Shown here: piece after piece, positions 17,734 through 28,142 of the stretch | How the letters are laid out: each line of letters opens with the position of its first letter | Numbering within the stretch: position 1 is the first letter of the stretch | From: Kalmanozyma brasiliensis GHG001 | Lineage: Eukaryota; Basidiomycota; Ustilaginomycetes; Ustilaginales | Direction: 5' to 3' | NCBI RefSeq assembly: GCF_000497045.1 | Contig: NW_015961949.1 | Span: 1 to 64,000, forward strand | DNA length: 64,000 bases | The notes under the pieces: generated by a model | Told to the model about the DNA's origin: nothing | Databases searched by the model: none | Seen by the model: the letters and a program-made list of their open reading frames with translations, nothing else | Program-made: the position numbers and the translations under genes

Positions 17734-20700
17734 TCACGAGCTCTCCTCCTTGCCCTTCTGGCTCGCCTTAAACTTCTGCAACAGCAAAACGTTTGGCGGT
17801 GGCGGAGCGTCGACGTAGCCGGGAGCTAGCGCAGGCGCAGTGAACGGATCCTTGCCCGCGCTCCCGCTTCCACTGCCCTTTCTGCTCGATAAGCCGCTAG
17901 CACCGCTACCTTTCCTGCTGGAGGATCCAGACGACGGCAGCGATGGCATGGGAGAAGCGTCGCGCGAGCCGTTACGGCTGCCGGACGACGAGTAGGAAGG
18001 CGTGAGTCGACCGCGGCAGGGTACCTTCGGTGAGGGCAGATCCGGGCTCGAGATCGTCGTGAGCGAGCGAGACCGCGATGAGCTTCGACTGCGAGCGGCA
18101 TCCATGGCAGGTTCGGCTGGCGATCGTGGCAGCGAGCCGCTCCGGAAGTGAAGAGCTCTGTTGCTGCCTGCCATCAGGCCTGGCTCCATGTGAGGCAGCG
18201 ACGGGCTGTGCGCCAGGTGTTTACCGCCGCGACTTCCGTGTAGATGGAACGGGGACGAGTCGGTGTTGAAAGGCGACATGTTGTCGCTACCCGGGCCCTT
18301 TGTTGATGTTGCAGCATTGGTGCTGGCACTCGTCGTCCTTCCCAACAGCGCCGCGTACAGCCCGCCTGGCGTTACTTTCTCCCTCTCCTCCTCGCGCTCT
18401 TTCCTCGACTGCGTGTTGATCCCCGCCGTTGCCTGAGTCACCGTGTCTCTCCTCGCCTGCTGCCTCTGTAGCCACAAGAGATGCTCCAGTTCTGCAGGCG
18501 GTGCAACGTCTTCCCCTTCTGAGTCGCTCGACCATTGGTCCGCATCCTCCCATTCCTTCGGCCAGCCTGTCGGTCGCAACCTCGTCCTCGCTTTGGCGTT
18601 CCTGCCTCCGCGTCCACCGCGCCCCGCTTGACCCGCTGCTACTGTGCCACCGCGCCCGGCCACGATTGCGCGAAACACAGCTTTGCGGCGCCAGTCGTCC
18701 ACGCCAGCCGATAGCGATGACTGCGTGACGCTGCACCGGAACCACGCTCGCAAAAGCACCATCGACACAGCTTGATGGTCGAATTGCGAGATACATCTCA
18801 GCGTCAGAGTCGAGCCCTCGTTCTGCGATGCAGCGCCTTTGGGCGAGAAAGCCACCGTGACGCTAGTAGGTGGCATCGTGTCCAGCGCAGGCAGCGCAGG
18901 ATGCGGAGGGATCGGATGATTTGTATCCATCGCCACCCATTCGATAGAGCGCAACGACCGAACCTGTTCGGCTACCGGTAGAACCGCTTCTCCCGCTCGC
19001 GGCCTCTTGCGGTACAGATCGGCTCGCCAACCTTTGACCATCATCCAGTGCAGTCTCCACTTGCCTGTACTGCTCGAGCCCTTGGACGATTTCGCCGACT
19101 TGCCCGCCATAGCTCCGCCCCTGAGCACATACACCCAACCTTCGAAGTACGGCTCCAGGCAAGGAGCATCGGCGTCGGGTCCTGCATCTGCCGCATCCCT
19201 CCACGTCGACTTGAACATGCCCTGGTCGCTAGGAGCCGCCGAGCTCGATCGAATGGTCTCCCTCAGGCTGATCGGCGGGATGTAGACTCGTTCGGTCGGA
19301 ACGGTCCATTGCAATTCCAGCAGCTCATACGGCCGAATGCGATAGGCAGCGACCGTCTTCCAATCTTGCAATTCGCATCCATTCGCCGACGAAAGCACGG
19401 CGAACTTGCCCGAGAGCGGATGTGTGGTATCCCCAGGCCCACGCGAGATCTCGTCCCTTCGAATGCCTGCGATGTACTGGCCTCTACTCTCTACGGACGC
19501 TGCCATCGACGATGGCGGTGAAGCTACGGCGTCCGAATCGGATGAGAACACATCGGAGGCTTTCTTGCGCAAAGGTGCCATTCCAGCCTGGGCCCTCACA
19601 TTTCGGGGCTTGACCGTGGAGAATCCTTCCTCGTCATCATCGTTGGTCAGCCGCGGCGAGCCTCTGAGCATGTCCAACAAGTCCACTTGCGGTACCTCTC
19701 GACATTGACTCGACTCAGCCACCAGCCTTCGACTCGGAAACCTCGGCAATGACGATTGGCGCGACGGTGACGAGACCGTCTCTGGCAGTGGGGGCGTCTC
19801 TTCATGATTGTCCTTGCGTTGCTTTAGAATGTCAGCGGCGGTCACTGTCCTGCTTCGCGGTCGTGCGGGCGAAGAAACCGATTCTGGCCAAGCAAGGTCC
19901 AACGGCGCCGATGGCAGCGTTGGACTCGAAAGCGGAGAAACGCCGCTGCCAGAGGTCGATGGAACCGAGGGCGAAGGGCTGAACGGGTCGGATGACGGGG
20001 TCCCTTCGGCTTGCGTGCCCCATCTCATGACACCAGCATCGTCTTCGGCGGTGGTCAACAACGGGACCGACGACGGCGAGTCGAAGGATGCGAGCGAGTT
20101 GAAAGACTCGCTCGCGCCAGGTTGGGTGTAGATAGAGGCCGAGGCTGGTGCGCCAAGCAGTCCTGGATTGAGCCGAGCGGGTCGTCTTGGTGGTGTGGCG
20201 ATGGTCGCACGCAAGGCGTTACGACCGGCGTCCATGTTCGAAGAAGACGGAGGCATGCTGGGCGAGAACGCAAAATCACTGCCGAAGGTGCTGCTCGATG
20301 CGATGGTAGGTGTCGAATTGAAGCTGTCTGTTTGTAGCCTCTCCCGCCTCGACGACTCTTCGTCCAGTACATCTTCGCGAAGCCCACCATGCTCGGCATG
20401 AGTGGCCAGACTCTCAGACTCTCGCCTAGCGCTCCACTGACTCAAACGCCTCCTCGCCTCGTCCTCTTCCGCCTTTGCATCCCTGTTTCCGGTAATCAGC
20501 GACGCACCGAGCTGAACTCCAAGCTCGTTGATTGCTTCCGAGGAATCAGAGACGCTTGTATCTGAAGCGGTAGTCGGGGGTAGATCGGACAGGGTGGAGG
20601 CAGGCGAGGCTGCCAGGTCCGAGTGGGGAGGAAGTGCCAGGTACGCGTCGTCGCTGGCTGAGCTGCTACCCTCGAGATTGTGAGGCAAAGGAGGAGGGAA

Positions 20701-21444
20701 GGTGCGTGAACGCGGAGATGCTGATTCATCGAACAGCAGTGGTTGAGTTTCGTCCGTGCTGAAGGCGCTATCCACAGCTGGCAGGGGCATTGGCGGAATC
20801 ACCGAGGAGGTTGCCTTGCCGTTGCTGTCAGCGTGCAAAGTGTTGCTGCGCTCTCTGTTGCCGGCAACAGAGGCGGCGATCGCAGCGGTGACGTCGCTCA
20901 GATCCGGAGGTGGACACGAGAAGGACTTTGGATGCGCATAGGTCCGATACTTGACCACTTTGTCGTGACTCGAAACGGGGGCCATCTTGGCGGATGCCGA
21001 CGCCGTCAACGCATCCTGGTAGAATCTGTAGCTCAGACTCGAGTCATGCTCTGGCATGCCAGCTTTGATGAGCGCTGCATCTTTGATCGAAGCGATGGTC
21101 TGAGTGGGCTCGACATGGATGCGCAGCCACACATCTTTGGGTACGATGCGGATGTAGACTGGTGTGCGCCGCGGCTGCGGGCGAGACCGGGTCTTTGAGC
21201 TTTCAAAAGAGTCGCTGTATGCTGCTGATTGAGTCGGCTGCCCTTTTGTCCATGAAGCCTGGAAAGGATTGGCGGGCTGGGAGTCAGAAGAGGCGGAGCT
21301 GGTAGACAGCGTCGTGGCAAGTGAGGGCTTGTGCTGAAGCGAGAGGTCCTCTGCTGGAATCGAACGGCTCGACTTCCTATGTGAGCTTGCTGCTTGGGAC
21401 GAGGGACCCGCCTGAGCATTCGTCGATCGTGTGTTGGCATACAT
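17734..21444 (-). CDS. Large protein with ubiquitin-like N-terminal segment and PH-like C-terminal domain, function unknown
   Basis: A 1236-residue protein, mostly Ser/Pro-rich and disordered. Two ordered islands are visible. Residues about 92-160 (VYIRIVPKDVWLRIHVEPTQ, then TIASIKDAALIKAGM) look like a ubiquitin or Ras-association fold. Residues about 765-905 (FEGWVYVLRGG, WRLHWMMVKGWRADLYRK, ending in a helix with VSMVLLRAWFRC) look like a pleckstrin-homology domain that would bind phosphoinositide or a protein partner. A Gly/Arg-rich stretch follows, then Ser-rich repeats to the C-terminus. The layout suggests a signalling or membrane-tethering adaptor. I know of no named orthologue. Confidence 0.7.
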   Translation of the reverse strand: MYANTRSTNAQAGPSSQAASSHRKSSRSIPAEDLSLQHKPSLATTLSTSSASSDSQPANPFQASWTKGQPTQSAAYSDSFESSKTRSRPQPRRTPVYIRIVPKDVWLRIHVEPTQTIASIKDAALIKAGMPEHDSSLSYRFYQDALTASASAKMAPVSSHDKVVKYRTYAHPKSFSCPPPDLSDVTAAIAASVAGNRERSNTLHADSNGKATSSVIPPMPLPAVDSAFSTDETQPLLFDESASPRSRTFPPPLPHNLEGSSSASDDAYLALPPHSDLAASPASTLSDLPPTTASDTSVSDSSEAINELGVQLGASLITGNRDAKAEEDEARRRLSQWSARRESESLATHAEHGGLREDVLDEESSRRERLQTDSFNSTPTIASSSTFGSDFAFSPSMPPSSSNMDAGRNALRATIATPPRRPARLNPGLLGAPASASIYTQPGASESFNSLASFDSPSSVPLLTTAEDDAGVMRWGTQAEGTPSSDPFSPSPSVPSTSGSGVSPLSSPTLPSAPLDLAWPESVSSPARPRSRTVTAADILKQRKDNHEETPPLPETVSSPSRQSSLPRFPSRRLVAESSQCREVPQVDLLDMLRGSPRLTNDDDEEGFSTVKPRNVRAQAGMAPLRKKASDVFSSDSDAVASPPSSMAASVESRGQYIAGIRRDEISRGPGDTTHPLSGKFAVLSSANGCELQDWKTVAAYRIRPYELLELQWTVPTERVYIPPISLRETIRSSSAAPSDQGMFKSTWRDAADAGPDADAPCLEPYFEGWVYVLRGGAMAGKSAKSSKGSSSTGKWRLHWMMVKGWRADLYRKRPRAGEAVLPVAEQVRSLRSIEWVAMDTNHPIPPHPALPALDTMPPTSVTVAFSPKGAASQNEGSTLTLRCISQFDHQAVSMVLLRAWFRCSVTQSSLSAGVDDWRRKAVFRAIVAGRGGTVAAGQAGRGGRGGRNAKARTRLRPTGWPKEWEDADQWSSDSEGEDVAPPAELEHLLWLQRQQARRDTVTQATAGINTQSRKEREEEREKVTPGGLYAALLGRTTSASTNAATSTKGPGSDNMSPFNTDSSPFHLHGSRGGKHLAHSPSLPHMEPGLMAGSNRALHFRSGSLPRSPAEPAMDAARSRSSSRSRSLTTISSPDLPSPKVPCRGRLTPSYSSSGSRNGSRDASPMPSLPSSGSSSRKGSGASGLSSRKGSGSGSAGKDPFTAPALAPGYVDAPPPPNVLLLQKFKASQKGKEESS

Positions 21445-21994
21445 GCTGCCTCGTCATGCGCTCTTGAGACTGCGGGTCTTCGCGGATTGTGCTGTGGTAG
21501 TGACGAGGTCGGAAAGAACAACAGCGGCGTCCCCGCTACGCTAGTCCGTCATGGATGGAGATGAGACCACGTGGATGCTGACACGCCAGTGACCGTATCT
21601 CGATCCCGAGCTCAGGATTGAGTGGAAGGTGGTGAGGAAGAATGCGACGTGATAGGAGCGAGTCGAATGAAATGGCGCCGACTTTGGGGAAGTGTTGATC
21701 CGCGTCAAATCCAATTAAGCGCTGTTGACCGAAGACCAAACCTGAGGGTCCTGCCCCTTTGTTCTGGCACTTAAGCGTTTCATGCATCTCATGCTTTCCA
21801 CTGAGATTCATAAGCTCAATTGTCTCACCATGCAGGCGATGCGAGATTGGCTTCATACGAAGGTGTTGGGGGGTCAACAGGTGCTTTGCAATAAGACTAA
21901 TACTAAAGACTAATGGTATATGGTGTGTGCAATAACTTAGTGAGGATTGAGCGACCTGACGGATGAGCCTGGTCAGACGACCAGACAAGCACGC
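21445..21994. other. Intergenic, head-to-tail
   Basis: This 550-bp stretch lies upstream of the PH-like protein gene and downstream of the next minus-strand gene. It should hold the promoter of the first and the 3' UTR of the second. No gene or repeat seen. Confidence 0.5.
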
Positions 21995-24900
21995 TCAATA
22001 CAGCGAGCCCTTGAGACTGCGAGGCCAACCGTAGTCCATCATCTCGTCGTCCCAGCCAGGCGGCAGCTCAAATGACGTCCTGCGATCCTGAGCTGCCTTC
22101 TTGATCGCTTTGGCTCGCGCGGCGGCCACCGTGTTGATCGCCGCTACGGCATTGCGTCCGCCTCCCGTCTTGCTGTCCCAGATGCCCGGTCCTCCAGGCA
22201 GGTTGACCAGGATATGACGGGGTCGCGGCGTGCCCGACTTGCTCGTCGCCGATGCTGCGGGCCACAAGTCTCGCTCGTCCTCCTCGTTTTGGCCATCGTC
22301 CTCGGCCGACTTCATCGACTGCGCTGAGCGACGGCTTCGTACCAGCTTGGGGGGCGCTTTACGAGGCGCAGCGGGCGATCGTGAGCTCGTCGACGACATG
22401 CGAGGATCCATGCTGCTGCGGCGTGTCGGGCGACCATTGCGTTGACGAGACGGCTTGGAAGACGTGACGAGCGCCATATCGTCGTACGAGGCCGTCAGAT
22501 CGGACAACGCTCGTGCGGATGCCTTCTGGCCCAGTCGCGCGTGGACAATCTCCTGCCCAGCTGCCCGCGTCGTGGCTCGCTTCTTCTGCATCGCCGTCTT
22601 GCGCTCTTCCTCCAGAAGCTCGTCCGCATCCAGATCCGAGCCTTCGTCTTCTTCTTCCTCGTCTTCGGCTGCAGCTTTGCGCTTGAGTTCGTCCTTGGTC
22701 TCCTCCGAGGCATCGCTGTCGTCCGACTCCCACACTCGGCCTTCCCGCGGTCGTTCGGGGCGAACACCGAGCTGAGGCAGTGGCACCACCGCAACACCAC
22801 GAGCGTCGGGTCGTCGCGGCAGCCAAGGCGACGGTACTGGCGTGCTGATCGAAGCGTTGGGAGCGAGACGCTTGGTAGCTACGGGCGACGGACCGAGCGA
22901 GCTACGGCCGTCGTTTTGCAAGGAAGAGGTCGACTTGCTGGCCGTGGATGCCGCGTAGCCGCCGACCATCGAGGACATGCGCGAGAGCGTGCTTTCGGGC
23001 GATGGACTGCGAGCTGCTGGGTCGGTCGCCGAAGCCTTGTTGATGTCGACAGCGGCAGTAACTCGTGGAGCACTCTCGTTGTGCTGCTTGACGTCTGCCA
23101 TCTCGGGGAAGACGATCTCTTGCTTGAGCGTAGTGGGGCCAGGATGACGGATCGTCTTCTCGCTGTCGGTCGTCGCCTTTCGCATGATGGAGCCCACAGC
23201 ACGTGAGATGAGTTTCTTCTCCTTCTCAGCTGCAGGCTCGCGCGAAGCCGACCTGCCGAGCGCGGACGAGTTGGTCATTGTGGGAGGCGCAGCAGTCGTG
23301 CTCTGGCCGTTGCGGTTGGTGTTCTTGCCCGGCGAGGTCACGGTCTGCTCTCCGCCCGATTCCTCGCCCATGGGCGGCGAGGCGACGCCACGGCCAGAGA
23401 CGCTCGCCTGACGACGTTGGTTGTTGCGTCGTGTCTGAGCTAGGACCTCAGCACCGAGCGCTGCGACCTCATCCTCGTGCCTTCGTCGGATCTCTTCGGC
23501 CTTTTGAGCACTGAGACCGAGCCCGGTGTTTTGACGAGGCGTGGCATCACCGGGTGCGCTGGTCTCGGATGCGACTGCGCGAGCGGCTCTGCTGCTCAAC
23601 ATCTGGCTACCGGCCATAGCAGAGTCCCCGTTGGAGGCCTCGGACAGCATCGAGGCGTCAAGAGCTGCGACAGGCGTTTCGGCGGTGGGAGAGGCGACTA
23701 GCGCACCCCCGTCTTCAAACGTGCTGCTGACAGGACGCGAGGTGTCGATGCTGCTTAGCAGCGATTGTCGTTTCACCTTCTCGGCGGCTGGAACGGCTGA
23801 CGTGGCAGTTGCGGACTCGACGAGCGTGTCTGTTGTCAGAGGCATCGGCTCGTCCTCAACAGTAGCAAGAGGAGCTGTCGGGACTGTCGGGACGTCAGCA
23901 GCCACCTCGCTGGTGGCGGCGGTGGTCGAGACCTTTTCCACGGCTGCTGCGCTGGAACAGGCCGAGCCGATGCCATTAGGAGGACCCTCGACGGCCGAGT
24001 CCAGTGTTGCTGGCTCGCTGACCGGGTCGACCTTCTTCTGCTGCTCGAGCGACGCTTCCTCTGCCGCTGCAACAGCTGCCTGCTCAGCCGCCTCACGTTC
24101 GAGTCGTGCCTTGAGCTCCCTTTCTCGCCGACGGCGACGAACCCACGCCATCCCTGAGCCATCGTCCTCCTCGTCCTCGTCCGCCTCCATGTAGGCAGAA
24201 AGACCTTTGTAGTCGGAGCTGTTGGGTGTGGTTGCGAGCGAGGGCGGACCGCTTCCACCCAGGCTGCGGCGCGACGCCTCGCGGGCGAGACCGGCAAAGC
24301 CCCACTCGCTGAACTCGGGCTCCTCCTGTTTGGGCTGATCATTGACGCGGCGGGCTTTGATCTTGGTGCCATCGGGAAGGGTGACCATGCCCGTGCCTCC
24401 AGGACGAGCGAGTCGGATGAGCTCCCTTCGACGGGCGCGTTCGTCTTCGTCGCCCGAGCTGATGGCGCCTGTACGGCTTCGAGAGCGGCGGCGAGTGTGA
24501 GACGACTTGCGTTTGGACTTGGATGCCGACGATCCTGTTCTGCCGCGCTCCTCTTCGTCGTTCTCGGGGGCGGGTCTGCGCGCGCCATCTGTGCTCATGC
24601 CGTCCGAGAGACTGCCGGTGCTCTTGCGCCGAAGGCTATGACCGTCTTCGGACTTGTCGTCGGCGTCACCTATGCTGCCGGCCTTGCCGGCATGCCTCCG
24701 CTTGCTGCTCTTGCGTGTATAGTATTCTGGCTTGAAATAGGCCGAGGGCATGCCCATGAGGTACCACTTGCCCTTCATCGACTTGGCCTCGTCGTCGCTG
24801 TCGTAGGACGAGTCCGAGGTGTCCGACTCTTCGGAATCCTCGATCAATGCTGAACCGTTGAGCGAGTCCGTCGCTCCGCCGAGCAAAGCTGAAGTCGATG

Positions 24901-26068
24901 TCGGAGTAGGCAGAGGCGCGAAGCGGATGCGGGGCGACTTGATGTCATCGAGTGTAGTCGAAGTCGAATTGAGGTCAATGGTGGGAGGCTGCGATAGCTT
25001 TTCGGAGGGCGACATGGGCACGGTGCTGCTGCCGATGCTGGTGGTAGAATGGTCGATGGAACTCATGCTGGGCACCGAGTCTTGCGACTGGAAGCGTTTT
25101 TCCTCGAGCGGTGGTCGTGGAACGTCCTGTGCTGAGCTGCCAAAGCTTGCGGATGCGCGGCGAGTACGCGGTGTGACGCTGATCGAGCCGCTAACAAGGG
25201 CCTGAGCAGCGGCCATACTGCGACGAGTGTTGATGATGGCATTGAGCGCAGCAAGCTCTTCGGGATCCATCGGAGCTTCGGTGGGTGAGGAGCTGAGTCC
25301 GCCCTCGGCCAATGTAGATGCCTTTTTGGCAGAGGCCTCCTGCGCTGTGTCGATAGATCGAGAACCGCGTCTTGACGATCCGTTGCCCTTGCTAGTGGCG
25401 TCATCGTCGTCGTCGCTATCGCTGTCTCGAGCGGAACGACGAGAAGGTGCAGATGATTTGGGCGGATCGTTGGTAGATGGAAGACGTGCTCGTTTGCGGT
25501 CGTTGGCAGGTATCGCTGTGCTGGGTAGAACGGAGGCACCGCCGCTGCCGTGACCCCAACCGGCCATCATGGCCATCTGCGCGTTGAAGTTGAGATCACC
25601 GAGACCGAGGAGAAGCGCCTTCTTGGGGATGCCCCAGATCTTTTCGTCATCTTTGCCCTTTGCCTTTTCGCGTTCACGCTCTCGTTCCTTTTCACGCTCT
25701 CGAATGCGTTCGCGTTCCTTTTCCCTCTCCTTGCGGGATGGGACGGCTGGGATGTGAGTGACGACGGGAGCTGCTGCGGAAGAAGATCCTGCAACGACGG
25801 CAGGATCTGCGTAGATGACGCCCGAGTAAGGACGTTTGCGCGAGTTGATGAGGATGGAGGAGCGAGGGTAGAGTTGCGAGACGGAAGACGAATTGGAGAG
25901 GCTGTGTGTTCCGGAGCTCGGGCCAGCATCGAGGTCTAGGCTGGTAGCGCGAGCATGCTGGACGGTGGGAAAGCTTCGAGAGGGGGAAGAGGCGGAACGA
26001 ATGGCCTTAGGGACTTTGATGTCATCGACGTGGGGCAAGGCGGGAACGGTTTTGGAGGTGGTGAGCAT
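21995..26068 (-). CDS. Large disordered protein of unknown function, probably nuclear
   Basis: A 1357-residue protein dominated by Ser, Ala and charged runs. An Arg/Glu-rich stretch at about 100-140 could form a single helix. Short conserved-looking blocks stand out: WGIPKKALLLGLGDLNF near 143, KWYLMGMPSAYFKPEYY near 432, and a C-terminal LVNLPGGPGIWDSK followed by ELPPGWDDEMMDYGW. Several basic clusters (KSKRKSSHTRRRSRSR) suggest nuclear localisation. I do not recognise a domain. The start MLTTSKTV is preferred over an ATG 37 codons upstream at 26179. Confidence 0.65.
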   Translation of the reverse strand: MLTTSKTVPALPHVDDIKVPKAIRSASSPSRSFPTVQHARATSLDLDAGPSSGTHSLSNSSSVSQLYPRSSILINSRKRPYSGVIYADPAVVAGSSSAAAPVVTHIPAVPSRKEREKERERIREREKEREREREKAKGKDDEKIWGIPKKALLLGLGDLNFNAQMAMMAGWGHGSGGASVLPSTAIPANDRKRARLPSTNDPPKSSAPSRRSARDSDSDDDDDATSKGNGSSRRGSRSIDTAQEASAKKASTLAEGGLSSSPTEAPMDPEELAALNAIINTRRSMAAAQALVSGSISVTPRTRRASASFGSSAQDVPRPPLEEKRFQSQDSVPSMSSIDHSTTSIGSSTVPMSPSEKLSQPPTIDLNSTSTTLDDIKSPRIRFAPLPTPTSTSALLGGATDSLNGSALIEDSEESDTSDSSYDSDDEAKSMKGKWYLMGMPSAYFKPEYYTRKSSKRRHAGKAGSIGDADDKSEDGHSLRRKSTGSLSDGMSTDGARRPAPENDEEERGRTGSSASKSKRKSSHTRRRSRSRTGAISSGDEDERARRRELIRLARPGGTGMVTLPDGTKIKARRVNDQPKQEEPEFSEWGFAGLAREASRRSLGGSGPPSLATTPNSSDYKGLSAYMEADEDEEDDGSGMAWVRRRRRERELKARLEREAAEQAAVAAAEEASLEQQKKVDPVSEPATLDSAVEGPPNGIGSACSSAAAVEKVSTTAATSEVAADVPTVPTAPLATVEDEPMPLTTDTLVESATATSAVPAAEKVKRQSLLSSIDTSRPVSSTFEDGGALVASPTAETPVAALDASMLSEASNGDSAMAGSQMLSSRAARAVASETSAPGDATPRQNTGLGLSAQKAEEIRRRHEDEVAALGAEVLAQTRRNNQRRQASVSGRGVASPPMGEESGGEQTVTSPGKNTNRNGQSTTAAPPTMTNSSALGRSASREPAAEKEKKLISRAVGSIMRKATTDSEKTIRHPGPTTLKQEIVFPEMADVKQHNESAPRVTAAVDINKASATDPAARSPSPESTLSRMSSMVGGYAASTASKSTSSLQNDGRSSLGPSPVATKRLAPNASISTPVPSPWLPRRPDARGVAVVPLPQLGVRPERPREGRVWESDDSDASEETKDELKRKAAAEDEEEEDEGSDLDADELLEEERKTAMQKKRATTRAAGQEIVHARLGQKASARALSDLTASYDDMALVTSSKPSRQRNGRPTRRSSMDPRMSSTSSRSPAAPRKAPPKLVRSRRSAQSMKSAEDDGQNEEDERDLWPAASATSKSGTPRPRHILVNLPGGPGIWDSKTGGGRNAVAAINTVAAARAKAIKKAAQDRRTSFELPPGWDDEMMDYGWPRSLKGSLY

Positions 26069-26543
26069 GTTCAGTCGAGGCGAGCGACTGCTGAGCTGAT
26101 GACAGCTGATAGCGATGCAAAAGGATTCCGAGAGATCGCTTGCAGGCTCAGCTGAGAGTGATGGTTGTGATGCTAGCAATGAGCAGCGGCGAATGTTCCA
26201 CTAAGGACGAGTCTCTGAGAGTTGCGCGCGCCGCAGTCAATTGAATCGGGATGTTTCCGCGATGAGATGACGAAGGGTGGTTCGGACACTCCCGAGATGC
26301 GTGGGAAAGGTGGCTGTTGGTGAATCGGATTGTCCGAGGTCGAGAAGGAAGGCCAGCTGCTCGAGGATGGAAGAGACGATCCCTTGGATTGACTGATCAA
26401 GCCCGAGGTTGGCTCGGCTGGACCCTGGATACGTGCGAGGCTGGAAGGATAGTGAAGGCAGCAAGCGTGGTGGTGTCCGCTGCTGATGGCCTTTGAAATG
26501 ATCGTTGATAGTTATAGGAGAGGCGATATTCGAGTGCAGAGAG

Positions 26544-26615
26544 CGTGTGTGTGTGTGTGGAAGGGAGGGAAGCTGTGAAAGAACCAGTAAGATAGGAGAG
26601 AGACACACACACACG
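26544..26615. repeat. (GT)n and (AC)n tracts in inverted arrangement
   Basis: A GT tract at about 26544-26559 and an AC tract at about 26602-26615 are complementary and 42 nt apart, so the transcript or single strand could fold into a 14-bp stem. They lie in the upstream region of the gene at 21995-26068. Confidence 0.7.
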
Positions 26616-26773
26616 TCGACACGAGACGGGATCGAAGGGTCTCTGGTATACGGCTATGGGTCAATGTGCGCCTGTGTGGAGCAGGACGCACGGAAAGCAG
26701 GCTAAGCGAGCCAAGAGACGGTCTGTGTGTCTGCGCAGAAGCAAGAGCAGGGTCCGCTTCCCCGCTGCACTGA

Positions 26774-26828
26774 CCCCCCCCCCCCCCCCCCCCCNNNNNN
26801 NNNNNNNNNNNNNNNNNNNNNNNNNNNN
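26774..26828. other. Assembly gap: 21 C followed by 34 N
   Basis: A 21-nt poly-C run is followed by 34 N. True length and content are unknown. The run could itself be shortened or extended by sequencing error. Confidence 0.98.
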
Positions 26829-28142
26829 GCTCAAATTTGGACACAGGTGGGCTGAGCGGGGTGGGGACTGTGCGTCTGGTGACAAGGCGAGACGTGGGAG
26901 TGGGCTTCGGAATGTGAAATGCATTTTGGCGCGTCTCGCTTCTCACGCTGGGCTGAGCGCTCAGCTTGTTCTCGCATTTCACGAGTCTATTTTCGAGAAA
27001 AAGACGGGTCCAGAGGCGAAGGGCTAGACTCGGGATGTCACACACAAAGAGGTCTTGCTCCAGCAGTCGATGGCTCTTTCTCAACTTGTGGTGAGCCCGT
27101 TCAAACAACCATTATTGAGAGGGACGATACAGTGCGGTGCGGCGTCGGCGGACGCACTCGGAGAAGCTGTTCTCCATCACGTTGCAATGATGAAGCATGG
27201 CGGTGCTGTTGTGCGTCAATTCACGAAATCCACCCACTGCTTCAGTTTCGAGTCAGAGGCTGACTTGGAGCGTCGGGATCATCCGGCAACGTGTGATCCA
27301 AATGCGTGGGTCAAGGCTGTGCTCTTGTGATAAGGGCAAGTCAAAGTGAAAGCGAAACGCTGGCGAAGAGGAGCGACGGACGCATTCCGAATGAATGACA
27401 GAGAGCGCGTTGTGGCTGAATATGCAGCGACAGGAGTCAAAGTCTTGGCTTGCATGAACCCCTTTGGTTGGTGACTCTAGAAAATCGTCCGTGGAAGCTG
27501 CGACGTGGGACACGGTCACAAATTGTTCGCGGCTGTGCTGCGTTCCATCTCGGATCCAACACTCCGCTGCCACAGACCATTATCAGACCACCCCTCTATC
27601 CTGTGGCATCTGATAAGCGATGTCGACGACGTGCACTGCGATCTCTTGGCTTTGCTGTCAAGCACACCTCTTCTCCCATGGTGCTCCTGGAGAAATGACG
27701 TCGAGGCCAGGCGCTTCCGCCAGCACGCGGAACACGTGCATAAGCCCCCCTCTCTTCCGCTCTCGAGCCTCTCCATCGATCCTCGAAGGGCAAGCGGAGC
27801 GGATCTCAATAACCACAGAGGGGCCATAGCGTCGCTGGCAATGCGGGCGTCAGCTTCAGAGACGGTCTCAGGCACGGCCTTCTGCAGACCAAGGGCGAAC
27901 AAAGTGTAGGTCGCATCGCCGATCCGAAGTTTGCCCGATCTTGCCCCACTCGGCTTCTTTCTCGGTCTCTTGGCTGGGTCGTTTCAAATGCAGCACGGGC
28001 CAAAGCCCTGCATTCCTCTCCACCTTTCGACGTTGACCTCAGCCTTCACTCGCTGCCATCGCCATCGACTCACCTCAAGAATACCTCCGGAAGAATCTGT
28101 ACGGTCGGCATCCACTAAACAGACACCTGCAGAAGTTTGAGC
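26829..28142. other. Intergenic, no supported gene
   Basis: About 1.3 kb lies between the assembly gap and the amidase gene. Short open frames exist on both strands, but none has recognisable domains or consistent composition. The last few hundred bases should hold the amidase promoter and leader. Confidence 0.5.
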
